Shown here: in pieces, positions 44,047 through 55,120 of the stretch
Layout of the letters: every line of letters begins with the position of its first letter
How positions within the stretch are numbered: the stretch's first letter is position 1
Origin: Amorphophallus konjac
Lineage: Eukaryota; Streptophyta; Magnoliopsida; Alismatales; Araceae
NCBI GenBank assembly: GCA_022559845.1
Contig: CM040121.1
Location: 512,534,566-512,598,565 of the forward strand
Direction of reading: 5' to 3'
Length of the DNA stretch: 64,000 nt
Notes under the pieces: model-generated
Database searches by the model: none
Told to the model about the DNA's origin: nothing
What the model saw: the letters and a program-made list of their open reading frames with translations, nothing else
Program-made: the position numbers and the translations under genes

Positions 44047-45675
44047 CTACAGTACGCCCTGAAGTTCAACTTCCAAGCATCTAACAACGCTTCCGAGTAT
44101 GAGGCCCTCATATCGGGAGCCTGCATGGCCCAACGGTTAGGGGCTGAGCGAGTCAGGATTCACACTGACTCCTAACTGGTCGCTAGCTAGGTTAACGGCA
44201 GTTATGAAGCTCGAGAAGCACCGATGATCAAATACCTCCAGCTGGTCAAGACCGTGGCACAACAGTTCGAGAGTTTTGAGGTAGTCCGAATAGCTCGGGA
44301 GGAAAACTCCCGAGCGGACGCCCTCTCTCGGCTGGCCTCCTCTCTTGACCCCGAGGGCACTCGATCGGTCCTTCTCGAAGAGCTAGAGCGGCCGAGCATC
44401 GATTCGGAGCTCCTAGCTGTTGACTCGGCCTCCCCAAGCGACTGGCGTACCCCCTATCTATCGTGGCTTCAAGACTCTCAGGAGCCTCCCGACCCTCAGG
44501 AAGCCCGAAGATTGAAGTACCAAGCTCGGCGGTTCGTCACTCTGGATGGTGCTCTCTACCGGAGATCCTTCTCCGGTCCTCTCTTGAAGTGCCTCAGCAC
44601 CGACGAAGCCAACCGAGCGATCGAAGAAGTTCACGAAGGTCTGTGCGGAGCGCATTTAGGAGGTAGGTTGCTCGCCAGGATCTTGCTACGGCTAGGTTAC
44701 TGGTGGCCCACTCTACAGTGCGATTGCTCGACCTACACACAACACTGTGACCGGTGCCAGCGATTTGACCACTTGGTCCATCAGCCAGCAACGGAGCTCG
44801 TCACCCTAGCCGAGCCTTATCCTTTCGCTCGCTGGGGAATCGACATCCTCGGGCCATTCCCCACGGCCCAGGCCCAGAAGAAGTTCATTATCGTCGCCAT
44901 CGATTACTTCACTAAGTGGATCGAGGCCGAAGCCACAGCAAGGATCACCGAGACAGTCGTCTGGAATTTCGTCTGGAAGTCGATCATTTGTCGTTTCGGC
45001 ATCCCCCGGGTGATAGTAAGCGATAATGGTCGGCAATTTGATTCTCGTTATTTCCGAGACAGATGTGCCGACCTAGGCATTCGCAATCACTTCAGCTCGG
45101 TTGCCCACCCTCAGGCTAACGGGCTGGTCAAAAATGCCAACAAGACTATCTTAAAAGACATCAAGACTAAGCTCGGCAAAGCCAAGGGCAGCTGGCTTGA
45201 GGAATTACCGAACGTACTTTGGTCACACAGAACGACTCCCAGAACGGCAACCGGTGAAAGCCCCTTTCAGCTGGTATACGGTACCGAGGCCGTGATCCCG
45301 TTGGAGATTGGCAACCCCTCCCTCCGAGTCATCTGCTTCTCGTCCGAGGCAAACGACCAGAAACTGCTCAAAAACCTCGACCTAGCAGATGAAGTCCGAG
45401 AGATTGCCAGCATCCGAGCAACGGAATACCGACGCTGCCTTACTCGATACTACAACGCCAAGGTCTGAGATAGACACTTTCAACCGGGAGACTTCGTCCT
45501 CAGGAAAGCCGAAGCCTCTCGACCACTTGAGGCGGCAGGCAAGTTATCCCCTAATTGGGAAGGCCCCTACCGAGTGGTCGAGACGCTCGGAAAAGGAGCA
45601 TACCGTCTATCCACGATGGAAGGAGAGCTCATCCCTCGGACCTGGAACGCGACTACATTACGCAAGTTCTACTTC
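44047..45675 (+). pseudogene. E3 second RNase H (rest) and integrase
   Basis: Same frame as the RNase H, with in-frame TAA 44173-44175, TAG 44188-44190 and TGA 45466-45468. NNASEYEALISGA and NSRADALSRLAS belong to the archaeal-type RNase H. The integrase has HHCC residues (HEGLCGAHLGG, CDRCQRF), the first Asp in WGIDILGPF and the second in SDNGRQF. The third catalytic position has Lys (codon 45130-45132, GLVKNANKTIL) instead of Glu, so catalysis should be lost. The C-terminal PNWEGPYRVV and TLRKFYF end at 45675. All listed changes except the frameshifts fit C-to-T or G-to-A transitions. Confidence 0.9.
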
Positions 45676-46934
45676 TGAATATTGAGCATTGTGCAAACGG
45701 CATGAGATAAAACAAAAGGCTCCTTTCTTTTATTCAAACAACCCGCTTGTACATCAGGAAGGCCGAAGCCAGGAAAATACATGTCAAAAAAGCAAAAAAT
45801 CCATCTGGCGCCGCCGTATGAGCCCATCGCTCGACTGACTCGGATGACCTTCCAACGTCCAGCCACTGACTCTGCCTCGTGTAGAAACTGGCTCGGATAA
45901 AGGATAGTCGACCCCGTTGGCTCGGGCAGGACAAAGGTGACAGAGGGATTAGGAAGGAGAAGGCTACCTTCCAAGTTGAACTTGGAAGAGAAGGGGGAGA
46001 GGGAATGCATATGAAAGCATCCTCCCCGCCAACCTGCCAACTCTTTGGAAGAAAGAGAGTGCAGGCACCCTCCGAAGAGTGAAAGAAAGGAGGAGCAGAG
46101 CAGAAGAGGGAAAAAGAGGCTGCGGGGGGGGGGGGGGGAGAAAGAAACCAGCAGAGCTGGACGAGGAGGCAGGGGAAAGCCCGGAAAGGAGGGAGCTTAA
46201 TTGGCTTCCTCCTCCCCTCCGTGGAGCGAGCAGGAAGGGACGGGCGGCAGGGATGCCTGATGCCCCCATCCGTCCACCATCTCGCCCCCCTACAAGCGCC
46301 GCCGGAACTGATAAAAAGAAGACGACGTGCCTCCACACGTCGAACCCTCTTTAAGTCTGTCCGCCGGCCATCGAACCCTCTTTAAACCCGAAGCAGCGAG
46401 AACTCTCTGCCCCCCGTCGTCGGCAGCCTCATCTTCCGGAGCGTCTTCCATGCTCCAAGTACAATGGCACAACGCTACGTGAAGAAAGAATGAGGAAAGA
46501 CTGTCAGGGAAACCCCTAAGCGGTGGAGAGGAAGGGACGCCCTTCAGACCTTTTATAGGCGAAGGGAGGCTATTTGCCTTAAATGATTCTCTCCTCGAAA
46601 ACACGCCAAAGGGATCTCTCCCTACGAACGGTCACCTCAAACTTCTCATTTTCCGCCCCAGCGGGATACACGAAGCGGCCAGGCATTCAAAGCATGAGAA
46701 AATGGAAAGACACCATGTCAGACGCTCACCCAACCATCAGGCGAGATCCACGCAGAAAGTATCGGCTCTTTCCAACCACTGCAGATACGCTGAACAAAAT
46801 ACGGCAATGGCGATACGGAACAGATAAGTCTTCATCATAACGCTATTGCCTTATCTATTTTTCTACACAAAAGAGGAAGTTTTTTTCTTCAAAAAGGAAA
46901 AAGACATACAAAAAGAGGAAGCAAAGTAGATACA
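45676..46934. other. E3 region between integrase and antisense gene
   Basis: No supported gene. A run of 15 G lies at 46124-46138. Overlapping frames on both strands (45734-46604) show no domain. Confidence 0.6.
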
Positions 46935-49576
46935 TCAGGCCTCCGGCCCACCTTGAAGCCCGGAAGTGGAGGGCTCAAACGGTCTGCCCCCGGCATCTTC
47001 GGCGACGGCCGACCCTGGCACTGACCCCACCGGCGTGGGAACTGCCTCGGTTGCGTGCCCTCCCGAGGCATCCGGAGTTGGCGACCCCTCGAACGATGAG
47101 CCCCCGTGATCCTCTTCATCCTGTGCCGAAGCAGAGGAACTGGAGGATGACAAGTCCGAGTCATAACGTTGCCCGGACGGGAAGTCAACTACTCCGGACG
47201 CCTGCTCCTCGGCGTAAGAGACGGCCCGGTCGTAGCCTTGCTTGAACCCCTTGCGGATGCCCCGGCGAAGTCCTAACTCGTAGTAGGGGAGGGCAGCCTC
47301 CTTAAGGTCGACCCGGTAGGCCTCTGAGCTTTTGTACTGCTCGAGAGCCTCCGCCCCGGCCGATCCCACCCTACCAGCGAGCTCGGCCTTCTCCCGCTCC
47401 GCCTCGGTTGACTTCCGCTCGGCCTCAGCCGTCCGCTCTTCGGCCTCCGCCGCCTGCTTCTCCGCCTCGGCCCGATCAGCCTCGGCCTCCCGCCGAAGGC
47501 GCTCGGCTTCCTCCGCTCGGTCTACCAGCTCTGCACGTTCGGTCTCCCACCGGCCATCCAGCTCAACGCGTGCAAGGCGCTCCTCTTCAAGAAGCATGTT
47601 CTTCCTCTCGAGCGATTCGCGGGCCTTGGCTAGCTGCTCGGTTAGCGCCCGGGTCTCCACCTGGCTCGACCGCACCAGCTCCCTGACTGAGGAAAGCTCC
47701 CGCCGAAGCCCATCACGCTCCTCGGCAAGCCGAGCCAACCTCCTGTCAGACCCACCAAGGGTCCAGGCCAGGTTCGCTCGCTCCCACTCCGACCGAGCGT
47801 ACGCTTCTGCCAGAGCAGCCCCCATCTGGGCCAGTGCCAGGCCGCCCTCCATAACCCCAGCGAGGGCCACGGATGGAGAGTACTACCTACCTCCCCCCCT
47901 CACCTTCGCGGCTATACCTCGGCATACCTGGTGCAGAGGGCCCGAGATACCAAGCCTCTCCAAGGCCACCGGAACAGAGAACCCCCCATCGCCCGGTGCC
48001 CCACCGAGTGGCTCGGACCGAGCCCCAGCCTCGGTCGCCTCTCGTGCCTCGGCCGGATTTTCTTGCGGCCCCCCAACCTGGACCGGCTCGGCACCTGCAC
48101 CACCACCTGAAGCGCCAGCCTCGACCACGGCCCCAGCATCCCCTGCCTCAGCCACGGCCCCCTCGGCTTCTACCGAGGGGAGAGCCGGGCCGGCACCGTT
48201 GCCAGTCGCAAGAACAGCCCCGGCCCCCTCGGCTCCGGCCGAAGGAAGAGCCGAGCCCGCATCGTCGCCGCCCGCAGGAGCAGCCCCAACCTCCTCGGCC
48301 CCCTCTTGCCCGGCGGGTGGGAGAGCTCGCCCGATAGGGTCGGCCCCATCATGCTCGGCGGAGGGGCGAGCCGCGGCAAGGTCGCCTTCGACTGCGGGTA
48401 CGACCCCGGCCTTCTTGGCCCTCTTCCTGGCCCTCGCGGCGGCCCGGATCATGCCTTCCACGGGGTCCTTGCGCTTGGACCCCCGCGGCCTGGAGGATTC
48501 GCCCTGGGCCGCCCCCTTGCCCTTATCTCTGGTTCGGGAGCGACCCGGGGGAGCAGCCGATTCATCAGCAGCCGAATCATCGCCAAGCTCGATCACCTCT
48601 GCGGCCTCCTTCAAAGCCTCCCGCCTGGTGTCTGCACGAAGAGGAAGACATATTCAGGAAAAGAAAAATGACCCCCACATCCAAAGGAGAGCCTAGTTTG
48701 TGGCACCTGAGCCCGACGGATGCAGCCGCGTAAGAAGACACCGCTCGATATTCTCTGGAGTAACCAGCTCTTCGGTGGATTGGCGGTGCTTCAGCAAGAT
48801 GGCCGCATATTTTTCCACATGTGGAGGGAACTCATCCTGCCTGGGAGGGATATTCGGGTGGAAATTGGGATTACTAGACACCTCCAAGTTTCCTCCACTG
48901 AACAAATCCCCACCCAGAAGAATTGAGTTTTCCACCCCTTATGCGAAGAATCCTTCGCCGCCAAGGAGATACAGCTCCTATTCCGCCTCGCCTGGATGAA
49001 ATAGAAGCCCTTCCCGGCCGAAGGATGTGCTTTCAACTCAAAGAAATAGTGAAAGAGGTCCAAGGAAGGAGGAACTCCACACTGGCGGCAGAGAATGCGG
49101 AAGGCGGAAAGGAGAAGATAAGAGTTGGCTACCAACTGAATGGGCGCCAACAGAAAAAAATTGAGAAGCTGAAGAACGAAAGGTTCGAAGGGAAGGCGGA
49201 ACCCACCCTTCCACGACAGAAGGAAAGTACAGATGTGGCCTGTACGAGAGTCCAGGCTCGTCTCGTGTGGGGAAGCTGCGACAAAGCGGAACTTGTGGGG
49301 CAGGCGATACTGGTGCTCCAGCCTTCTCACATCCGCCTCCCCCAGTTCACTGCAGTTTGGAACCGGCGCCTTCACCACTGGCTCGTCCTCCCACTCCTCA
49401 GCATCCGAGCGCTGGTCCGCCATGGAACCCGGAGAAGACTCTGAGGAAAGGCGATCTCGGGACCCCGAAGATTCCGGGGGGAGAGGAAGCCGCCGGACTG
49501 CCTCCGCGGTTATCTCCGCCAACTCCACGAACGCCGCTGCAAGCCTCTGCTCTCCCGTCGTGTCCTCACGACGCAT
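46935..49576 (-). pseudogene. Antisense 'putative gypsy type transposon' (Transposase_28-like) gene, 2 exons
   Basis: Minus strand. Exon 1 runs from ATG 49576 (MRREDTTGEQRLAAAFVELA) to 48707. The intron is 48706-48632 (75 bp, GT-AG, phase 1) and exon 2 is 48631-46935. Exon 1 carries the family's N-terminal domain: GGFRLPFEPFVLQLLNFF, APIQLVANSYLLLSAFRILC and SLDLFHYFFELKAH. One missing base near 48930 breaks it; the following frame (DEFPPHVEKYAAILLKHRQS) joins cleanly to exon 2. Exon 2 encodes a basic segment, a long Ala/Gly/Glu low-complexity region, and a coiled coil (about 47800-47300) with Ala/Glu/Arg heptads. A TAG at 47883-47885 interrupts it. The family is known from many plant genomes as an antisense passenger of Tat elements; its function is unknown. 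A telobox-like AAACCCTA lies at 49612-49619. Confidence 0.83.
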
Positions 49577-49855
49577 CGAAGAGCCCAAAAGCAAGAACGG
49601 AGGAGAGCCAAAACCCTAAAGACGGAGGAAATCTGGAATGACAGCAAGCGCCCAACGCCTATATCCCCACGCGGGAGGCGGCGCGTCGTTCCGACCTCCG
49701 AGAAAAGGGGGCCCCTTCAGTTCAAATCCGTCAGGATCATCATTATTACGGGCCCAGGTGACCACGGCACGTGGCTTCCTAACACCGCCAGATCTCCACC
49801 CACCTGAGCCACGCTGGTCTAAAACCCCAACAGCTACTCTTCCGAGCTTACTAAA

Positions 49856-49879
49856 GCTCGGGAGTAGGAGGGGGACAAG
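49856..49879 (+). promoter_or_regulatory. E3 polypurine tract
   Basis: A purine-rich stretch ending GGAGTAGGAGGGGGACAAG lies directly before the 3' LTR start TGGAGAGG. Confidence 0.85.
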
Positions 49880-50659
49880 TGGAGAGGGGGATTTCTGTAG
49901 CCCATCTAAGAGCAGCCAAACTAGGTCCATCAGGACCAAACGAGGCTCAGCTCATCCAAGTGACAGCCCCATAGGGCCCACTTAGGCTAAAAAGCCCAAT
50001 AAGATTACTCGGGATCTCATCCTTCCTCGGCGGCCCTTAGGCTCGGAAGGCCCGAGCGACGGTCAGAACGGAGGAAGACCCATGCCCGAGTTATCCCCTC
50101 ATCGGGATAGAGGCAAGCGCTCAGCGCCCACTCCGACCTATCTTCATCCGAGCTATGCCTATCGCCCGGACAGGGTTGGCACCTTTTATGCTCGGACCGA
50201 CCGACGACTGCTTATCCACGCTGCCGTTGAGAGCCCTTTATGAGCAGGAGTTTATGAGGATAAGAGACCCATGATCCCTCAAGGCTATGAAGATCCCACG
50301 ATGAGGACTTAAAGATCCCACGATGAGGACGTAACTCCCGCCTGAAACTCCTCAGCTTACGGGACTCATAAGGTGAGCACACTATATAAACCAGGGACTC
50401 CCTCCAGTGAAAGGTAAGGGCAATACACGCCTAAAATCCCCTGAGCAGGAACCACTTCACCACCTTGGTGTTGGGGGATCTCGTGCACCTCTTTCTACCT
50501 CCCTCCCTATCTTCCACCATTGCTCTACTGACTTAAGTATCGGAGGGTTTTCCCCAGAGAACTATCCCTGGGCCCCCTGATCCGTTTCCCTTTCTCTACA
50601 GTTCACTGTTCGGTGATCATCCTCCCAGCTCAGGAGCCGCGCGAGATCACGCCCCTTCA
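49880..50659 (+). repeat. E3 3' LTR
   Basis: 780 bp, colinear with 39420-40199. TATA box ACTATATAAA at 50381-50390. The last base is followed by ATCCT, the target duplication. Confidence 0.95.
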
Positions 50660-50664
50660 ATCCT

Positions 50665-52925
50665 AAAAGTCATCATCCCAAAATTGAAAATAGGATGATC
50701 CTAAAAGCCATCATCCTAAAACCAAAACAAGGATGATCCTAAAAGTCATCGTCCTAAAATGAAAAATAGGACGATCCTAAAGGCCATCGTCTTAAAATGA
50801 AAAGGAAGACGATCTTAAAGTCATCATCCTAAAAGAAGATAATCTTAAAAGACTTCATCCTAAAATCAAACCAAGAGGATGACATCACTCTGTCATCATT
50901 TGACAAATAAAGATGATCCATGATTAAAACAAGACGACGACGTCACTTCCATCTTTATTTTGAGAAACGAAGACGATCCAAGATTAAAACAAGATGATAA
51001 CGTCACTCTGTCTTCGTTTGAGAAACGAAAACCATCCTAAATTAAAATAAGAAGATGGCGTCACTCCATCTTCGTTTGAGAGACAAAAATGATAAAACAA
51101 GACGATGACGTCAGTTCGTCTTCATTTGAGAAACGAAGACAATCCTGAGTTAAAACAAGATAATGATGTCACTCCATCTTCGTTTGAGAAAGGAAGATGA
51201 TCCTGGATTAAATCAAGATGATCTTGAACTAAAACCAAGACGATAATGTCATGCTAACGTTATTTCATCTTTATTTTAGAAACAAAGATGAACCAAGTTA
51301 AAAGAAGACAATGACATCACTTCATCTCCTTTCTTATAATATGGACGATACATAATCTAAGATGTAGAAGTCAACAGTCCACACAATTCAAATGTTGCAT
51401 CCTCTCTCATAACATGGATGATCGTAGAATTTAGTCAGCTAAACAACAAAGGAAATTTGAAATAATTGAGCCCTCACGTACGTAGACAAGCTTATACAAA
51501 ATGGAAAGAAATCTTAACTTTCTATAACGCTCTCTAGATGATAAATCTTTGCCTAAACAAAATATAATATGTTTTAAGAAAAAGAAAAATATAGCCGTTA
51601 GACTATTTCTTCTTCAACGCATCCTTAAGTGTTATTCATGTTATAAATCCCTTTGTTGATGAAAATTACTTTTTCTTGTGAGTTAAAAATTCTCTCTACG
51701 CATCATATTTAAAATACTACTACTTTATTCTCTACTAACCATGCTTGTACAGCAAGGATAAAGTACTACAAGTCTGCAGGGTATACAGATGGCCTGGATA
51801 GACAGAGTTTGATCGTAAAAGGAAAGATACCAGATACGACAATATCTTCGGCTTTCCAAAACTCCAGTTCACCTGCTACCCAGATAACAACATGCATGCT
51901 CAAGGGGAGATGGAGATAGAATCTTAACCGCCGAATGTATGAGAAGATCGCACCGTCGAAGGGTCTTGTATCTAACAGATACACGGGAGCCCTGGGGGTC
52001 TATAAATACCCAATAGAGTTGAAGAAGAAACAAGAATGAGCTAACCGACCAGTGAGAGCACTCAACAATCTTCTTCCTAATGCTCACAAGCGATCTTCAA
52101 GCTTCCTGCATACTCGGGCTCAAGAGAGACTTCATCGAACTTCTTGTATCATCCTCGAAGTCTCTCACTCTGAGAAGCCACTGAGAAGAAAAAGAAGGCC
52201 TTGCGTCCACATCAATCATTTGTTCTTCTTCTTCTTGATTCTCGTTTCATATTCTTTATTTTCTGTATTGACCACATTATCCACTCAAGAGCATTCTATG
52301 GTGGTTCTGTAAAATTCTTTACTGATTAGTTATCAGAGCATTTGTTGCTCGAGGGGACTTCCACTGGGTGTACTAGGAATCTAGGATGGTATGTTAATAC
52401 CTTGTAAATCAGTTGTTCGACCATTTTGTGGTTCTTCTTCTTGATTCTCGTTTCATATTCTTTATTTTCTATATTAACCACATTGCTCACTCAGGAGCAT
52501 TCTGCAATGGTTCTGTAAAATTCTTTACAGATTAGTTATTGGAGTATTTGTTACTTGGGGGGACTACATTGGGTGTGTCGGGACGGTCTGTTAATACCTT
52601 GTAAATCAACTATGTATTGGTTCCTAGAAAACTAGTGTGATAGATTTGTTGAGATCTTAAGATCAGCTAGAGAGTTGGCTCTGGAAAATAACGGGTGCAA
52701 CCTTGGTTAGTAAGGTTAGTAGAACCTCTGGCGAGTTGCAGAGGATTAGATGTAGGAAAGCTTAAGAGGGTTGACCGAATCAGTATAAAAATCTGGTGTT
52801 CTTGTGAGATGCTTGAGATTATAGTTTTTAATTTTTCGCCATGCTAATTAGTCTAACTTTAATACGCAATTATTTTCAAAGGTACACATATTCAACTCCT
52901 TATAGGGTGTGTCCGACTACTAACA
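50665..52925 (+). repeat. E4 LTR, second part, with hairpin and TGACGTCA-like arrays
   Basis: 50665-50860 continues the GGACGATCCT hairpin units. From about 50870 to 51340, about eight units of roughly 57 bp each combine a TGACGTCA-like core (best copy GATGACGTCAG at about 51105) with a palindrome of the type CTTCGTTTGAGAAACGAAG. A TATA box TATAAATA lies at 52001-52008, and a leader-like segment follows. A 205-bp tandem duplication lies at about 52225-52615 (GATTCTCGTTTCATATTCTT, twice). The LTR seems to end at CTAACA, 52925. No gene is seen. It reads as an LTR with a repeat-based enhancer upstream of its promoter. Confidence 0.6.
52001..52008 (+). promoter_or_regulatory. TATA box of the E4 LTR
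   Basis: GTCTATAAATACCC lies within the presumed LTR, about 650 bp downstream of the TGACGTCA-like array. Confidence 0.55.
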
Positions 52926-54085
52926 AAGCATCTATATCATGCCAAAATATGGAAAGAAATTTGGAGATGGCCATGCGACCAGAGCGGTAGGACTCTCATT
53001 TGGAAATTAATGTGGGACAAGCTTCCCACTAGAGATAGGCTCAAGAAATGTGGCATCCTCTCATATGTCCCATCTGCAATATATGTGGGCTGGACCCAGC
53101 GGACCTTACTCATGCCTTCTTCACCTGCCCTAGATCCAGAAAGGTTTGTACACTCGTCCTACCTCCTTTGCAGAACAGGAAGACTATTGACCCACTAGTA
53201 AATTTGCAAGAATGGTGACTCTTAAGCAAGAGATGGAGAGAGAGCCAACAACAAAATCAAATTGCTAGAACTATACAAGCCTTCACTATTGATCAGATCT
53301 AGAAGGATAGGAACAAATGTTCTCTCAAAGGAGTGCATCTAAATATAATGAGTATGAAAGCTGAAATACTCGCAAATCCCTTTGTTTATCTGTCTGTCTG
53401 TCAACCAGGAGGATCACCAACCCTATCACAATTCCAAAGCACTTGAGCAAACACATCCCAAGAAACTACTACATTAAGCTTGGATTCCACCCCAACCTAA
53501 TCAACTTTAATTAAACTTTGATGGAGCAGTTGACACATCAAGCAAGGAGGCAGGGGGAGGAGCGATTCTAAGAAACAGCCAAGGACAGATAATCAGAGTA
53601 GGGGCTTTTTCCTTGGGCCAAATGTCTGTGATCAGAGCAAAAATTCTGGGATTACTCAAAGGTATGAAAATGCCCGCTAATCCTTGTATGGAAGATTACA
53701 ACTCTCTGTGTATAAAGGGGTTAACCTCATGTGCTCCACTCGAAATTAGAGACCTGGTTGAAGACATACATGAACCCCTTAAACTGTTCAAGCACATCAT
53801 AATCTCACACTCCAACAGAGTTTCTAATGGGGTTGCTGATTGGTTAGCCAAAGAAGCGAGGAAAGCAGAACTATCCATTACTTGGTCACAAGTATTTCTA
53901 GAGGAATTAGAGCATATGTGTTGGGGAGAAGCCGGTCAATCAACTAAAGTTGTCCTTGCTCAAAGCTCTAAAGCAACGCTATCAGGTTTGCTTGGGAGGT
54001 ACTCGGGCAGTTAGTTAAAAATGTCTCCTTCTATTCTGTTTCTTTATTGTTTTCCTTTCACAACCAAAAAAACAAAAAAGAAGAC
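52926..54085 (+). pseudogene. 5'-truncated LINE: zinc-finger (zf-RVT) and RNase H remnant
   Basis: Near 52950-53160 the plus strand encodes, across frames, the conserved C-terminal segment of plant LINE reverse transcriptases: IWKLMWDKLPTRDRLKKCGI followed by Cys/His spacing of the zf-RVT type and HAFFTCPRS. An RNase-H-like domain follows; its open part is 53613-54014, with HIIISHSNRVSNGVADWLAKE near the end. Stops and shifts separate the pieces. The RT and endonuclease parts are missing, as usual for 5'-truncated LINE copies. The end lies in an A-rich tract at about 54060-54085. It is a dead fragment. Confidence 0.75.
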
Positions 54086-54539
54086 ACAAATTAAAGGACC
54101 TCATAAGTGTTGTGCCTGGCATTCACTGCAAGCGAGTTAAACAGTTGTGGTGCTCTTTGATGTTCTGTAAACTGCCATAATTTTCTGATCTAAAGTTGTT
54201 GCTTTTTTTAATTTTTAATTTTTAATTAATAGTGATTTTAGATCAAACCGACGCCAGCAAAAAAAAAAGGGGGGGCAGATAGGTTGACCATATTCTAAAA
54301 CTGTTGTGTTCACAACTCACCAAAAGTCAGAAAAAATACTGACAACAAATTGGTCATGGTGTTTCATTATTTTACAGTACACCAAACAACTAATAAGTGC
54401 ACTGGAGGGTTCTGCAAAACCAAAACCCTCATCAAGAATGAGTTGACCACAGAACATTGTTGCATGGCACAGGGCACGGTACTGTAATCAACAGTTCCGT
54501 AGATGGTTCCAGAGAAAAGAACAGGAAAAAGATAAGCTA
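54086..54539. other. Unassigned spacer
   Basis: AT-rich with A and G runs near 54255. I see no gene, LTR end or repeat here. Confidence 0.5.
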
Positions 54540-55120
54540 CATGGAAGTACCAAAAGCATCCACCATGTTCTGGTTGATATATACCTCCAAGTGCTTGTTC
54601 TGTGCCTTTGAAGGAGATGGGAGGTGAAAAATCATCATCTCTAGAAGGGCATCACTTGCCGGCAGCCATGTCCTGCATAGCACGTTTCATCAATGCCTTC
54701 CCAGTCAGCTCCTTCTCTTCGGCCTCCATGATCACTTTGAGCTCCTGAAGCATAGGCCGCAACGTACGTATCCTTCTGACCACTCATGCAGGTGCTTATT
54801 ATTTGCTTAATCTGTTCATATAGAAAATTGAACAAAGCCTCGCTTGCAAGTAGGAGAACCTGTGCTCTTATTAGTCCACTTCTTGATGACAAGATCAAAA
54901 TAGTTCTCTCCCCAAGGCCGCTCCATCATTTTGTTCTCATCAACGCCAAACTTTGATGCGTACATGTTGGGAAAGTTCGACGGTGTGGAAGCCCAACCAT
55001 GGAGACCACCAGAGAAAGCAACACTCCCCTTCGCCGGGTAAACTTGGGCATCACCAAGAAGGGGATCTTCATATAAGTAGCCATACTATATAACATTAGC
55101 CTTCTCAATGAAGGCCTCTT

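Larger units (their letters stand above)
39420..50659 (+). mobile_element. E3: complete Tat-type Ty3/Gypsy element with antisense gene, 11.24 kb
   Basis: LTRs 39420-40199 and 49880-50659 are both 780 bp and differ by about twenty bases by eye, mostly C/T or G/A. The target duplication ATCCT is perfect (39415-39419 and 50660-50664). The primer site lies at 40202 and a polypurine tract just before the 3' LTR. Plus-strand gag-protease-RT-RNase H-second RNase H-integrase occupies 40237-45675, and a minus-strand gene occupies 46935-49576. Dual RNase H, no chromodomain and the antisense gene place it in Tat. Frameshifts, nonsense codons and lost catalytic residues mean this copy cannot move by itself. 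Confidence 0.95.
35069..52925 (+). mobile_element. E4: old LTR element, internal part and right LTR, interrupted by E3
   Basis: A purine tract AAAAAGGGGGAGAT at 39197-39210 precedes TATTGG at 39212, which reads as a mutated TGTTGG LTR start. The LTR is interrupted at 39419 by E3 and resumes at 50660. It ends at about 52925 after a segment (ATTCAACTCC...CTACTAACA) typical of plant Copia LTR ends. The internal part upstream (35069-39211) holds a plus-strand plant-transposon-protein gene and a decayed minus-strand region. Its left half and left LTR must lie beyond E2 and E1, outside the window. Boundaries are inferred from end motifs, not from a second LTR. Confidence 0.55.

Noticed and set aside
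47332..48696. 454-codon plus-strand Ser/Ala/Pro-rich frame
   Set aside because: It is the complement of the Ala/Glu/Arg-rich minus-strand coiled-coil gene, whose intron joint and domain support the minus strand.
52329..52340. GTTATCAGAGCA as a Copia primer-binding site
   Set aside because: It lies inside a 205-bp tandem duplication about 585 bp before the more likely LTR end; the second copy reads GTTATTGGAGTA.
53010..53198. Separate 62-codon gene MWDKLPTRDRLKKCGI
   Set aside because: It is the zf-RVT part of the truncated LINE, interrupted by frame changes.
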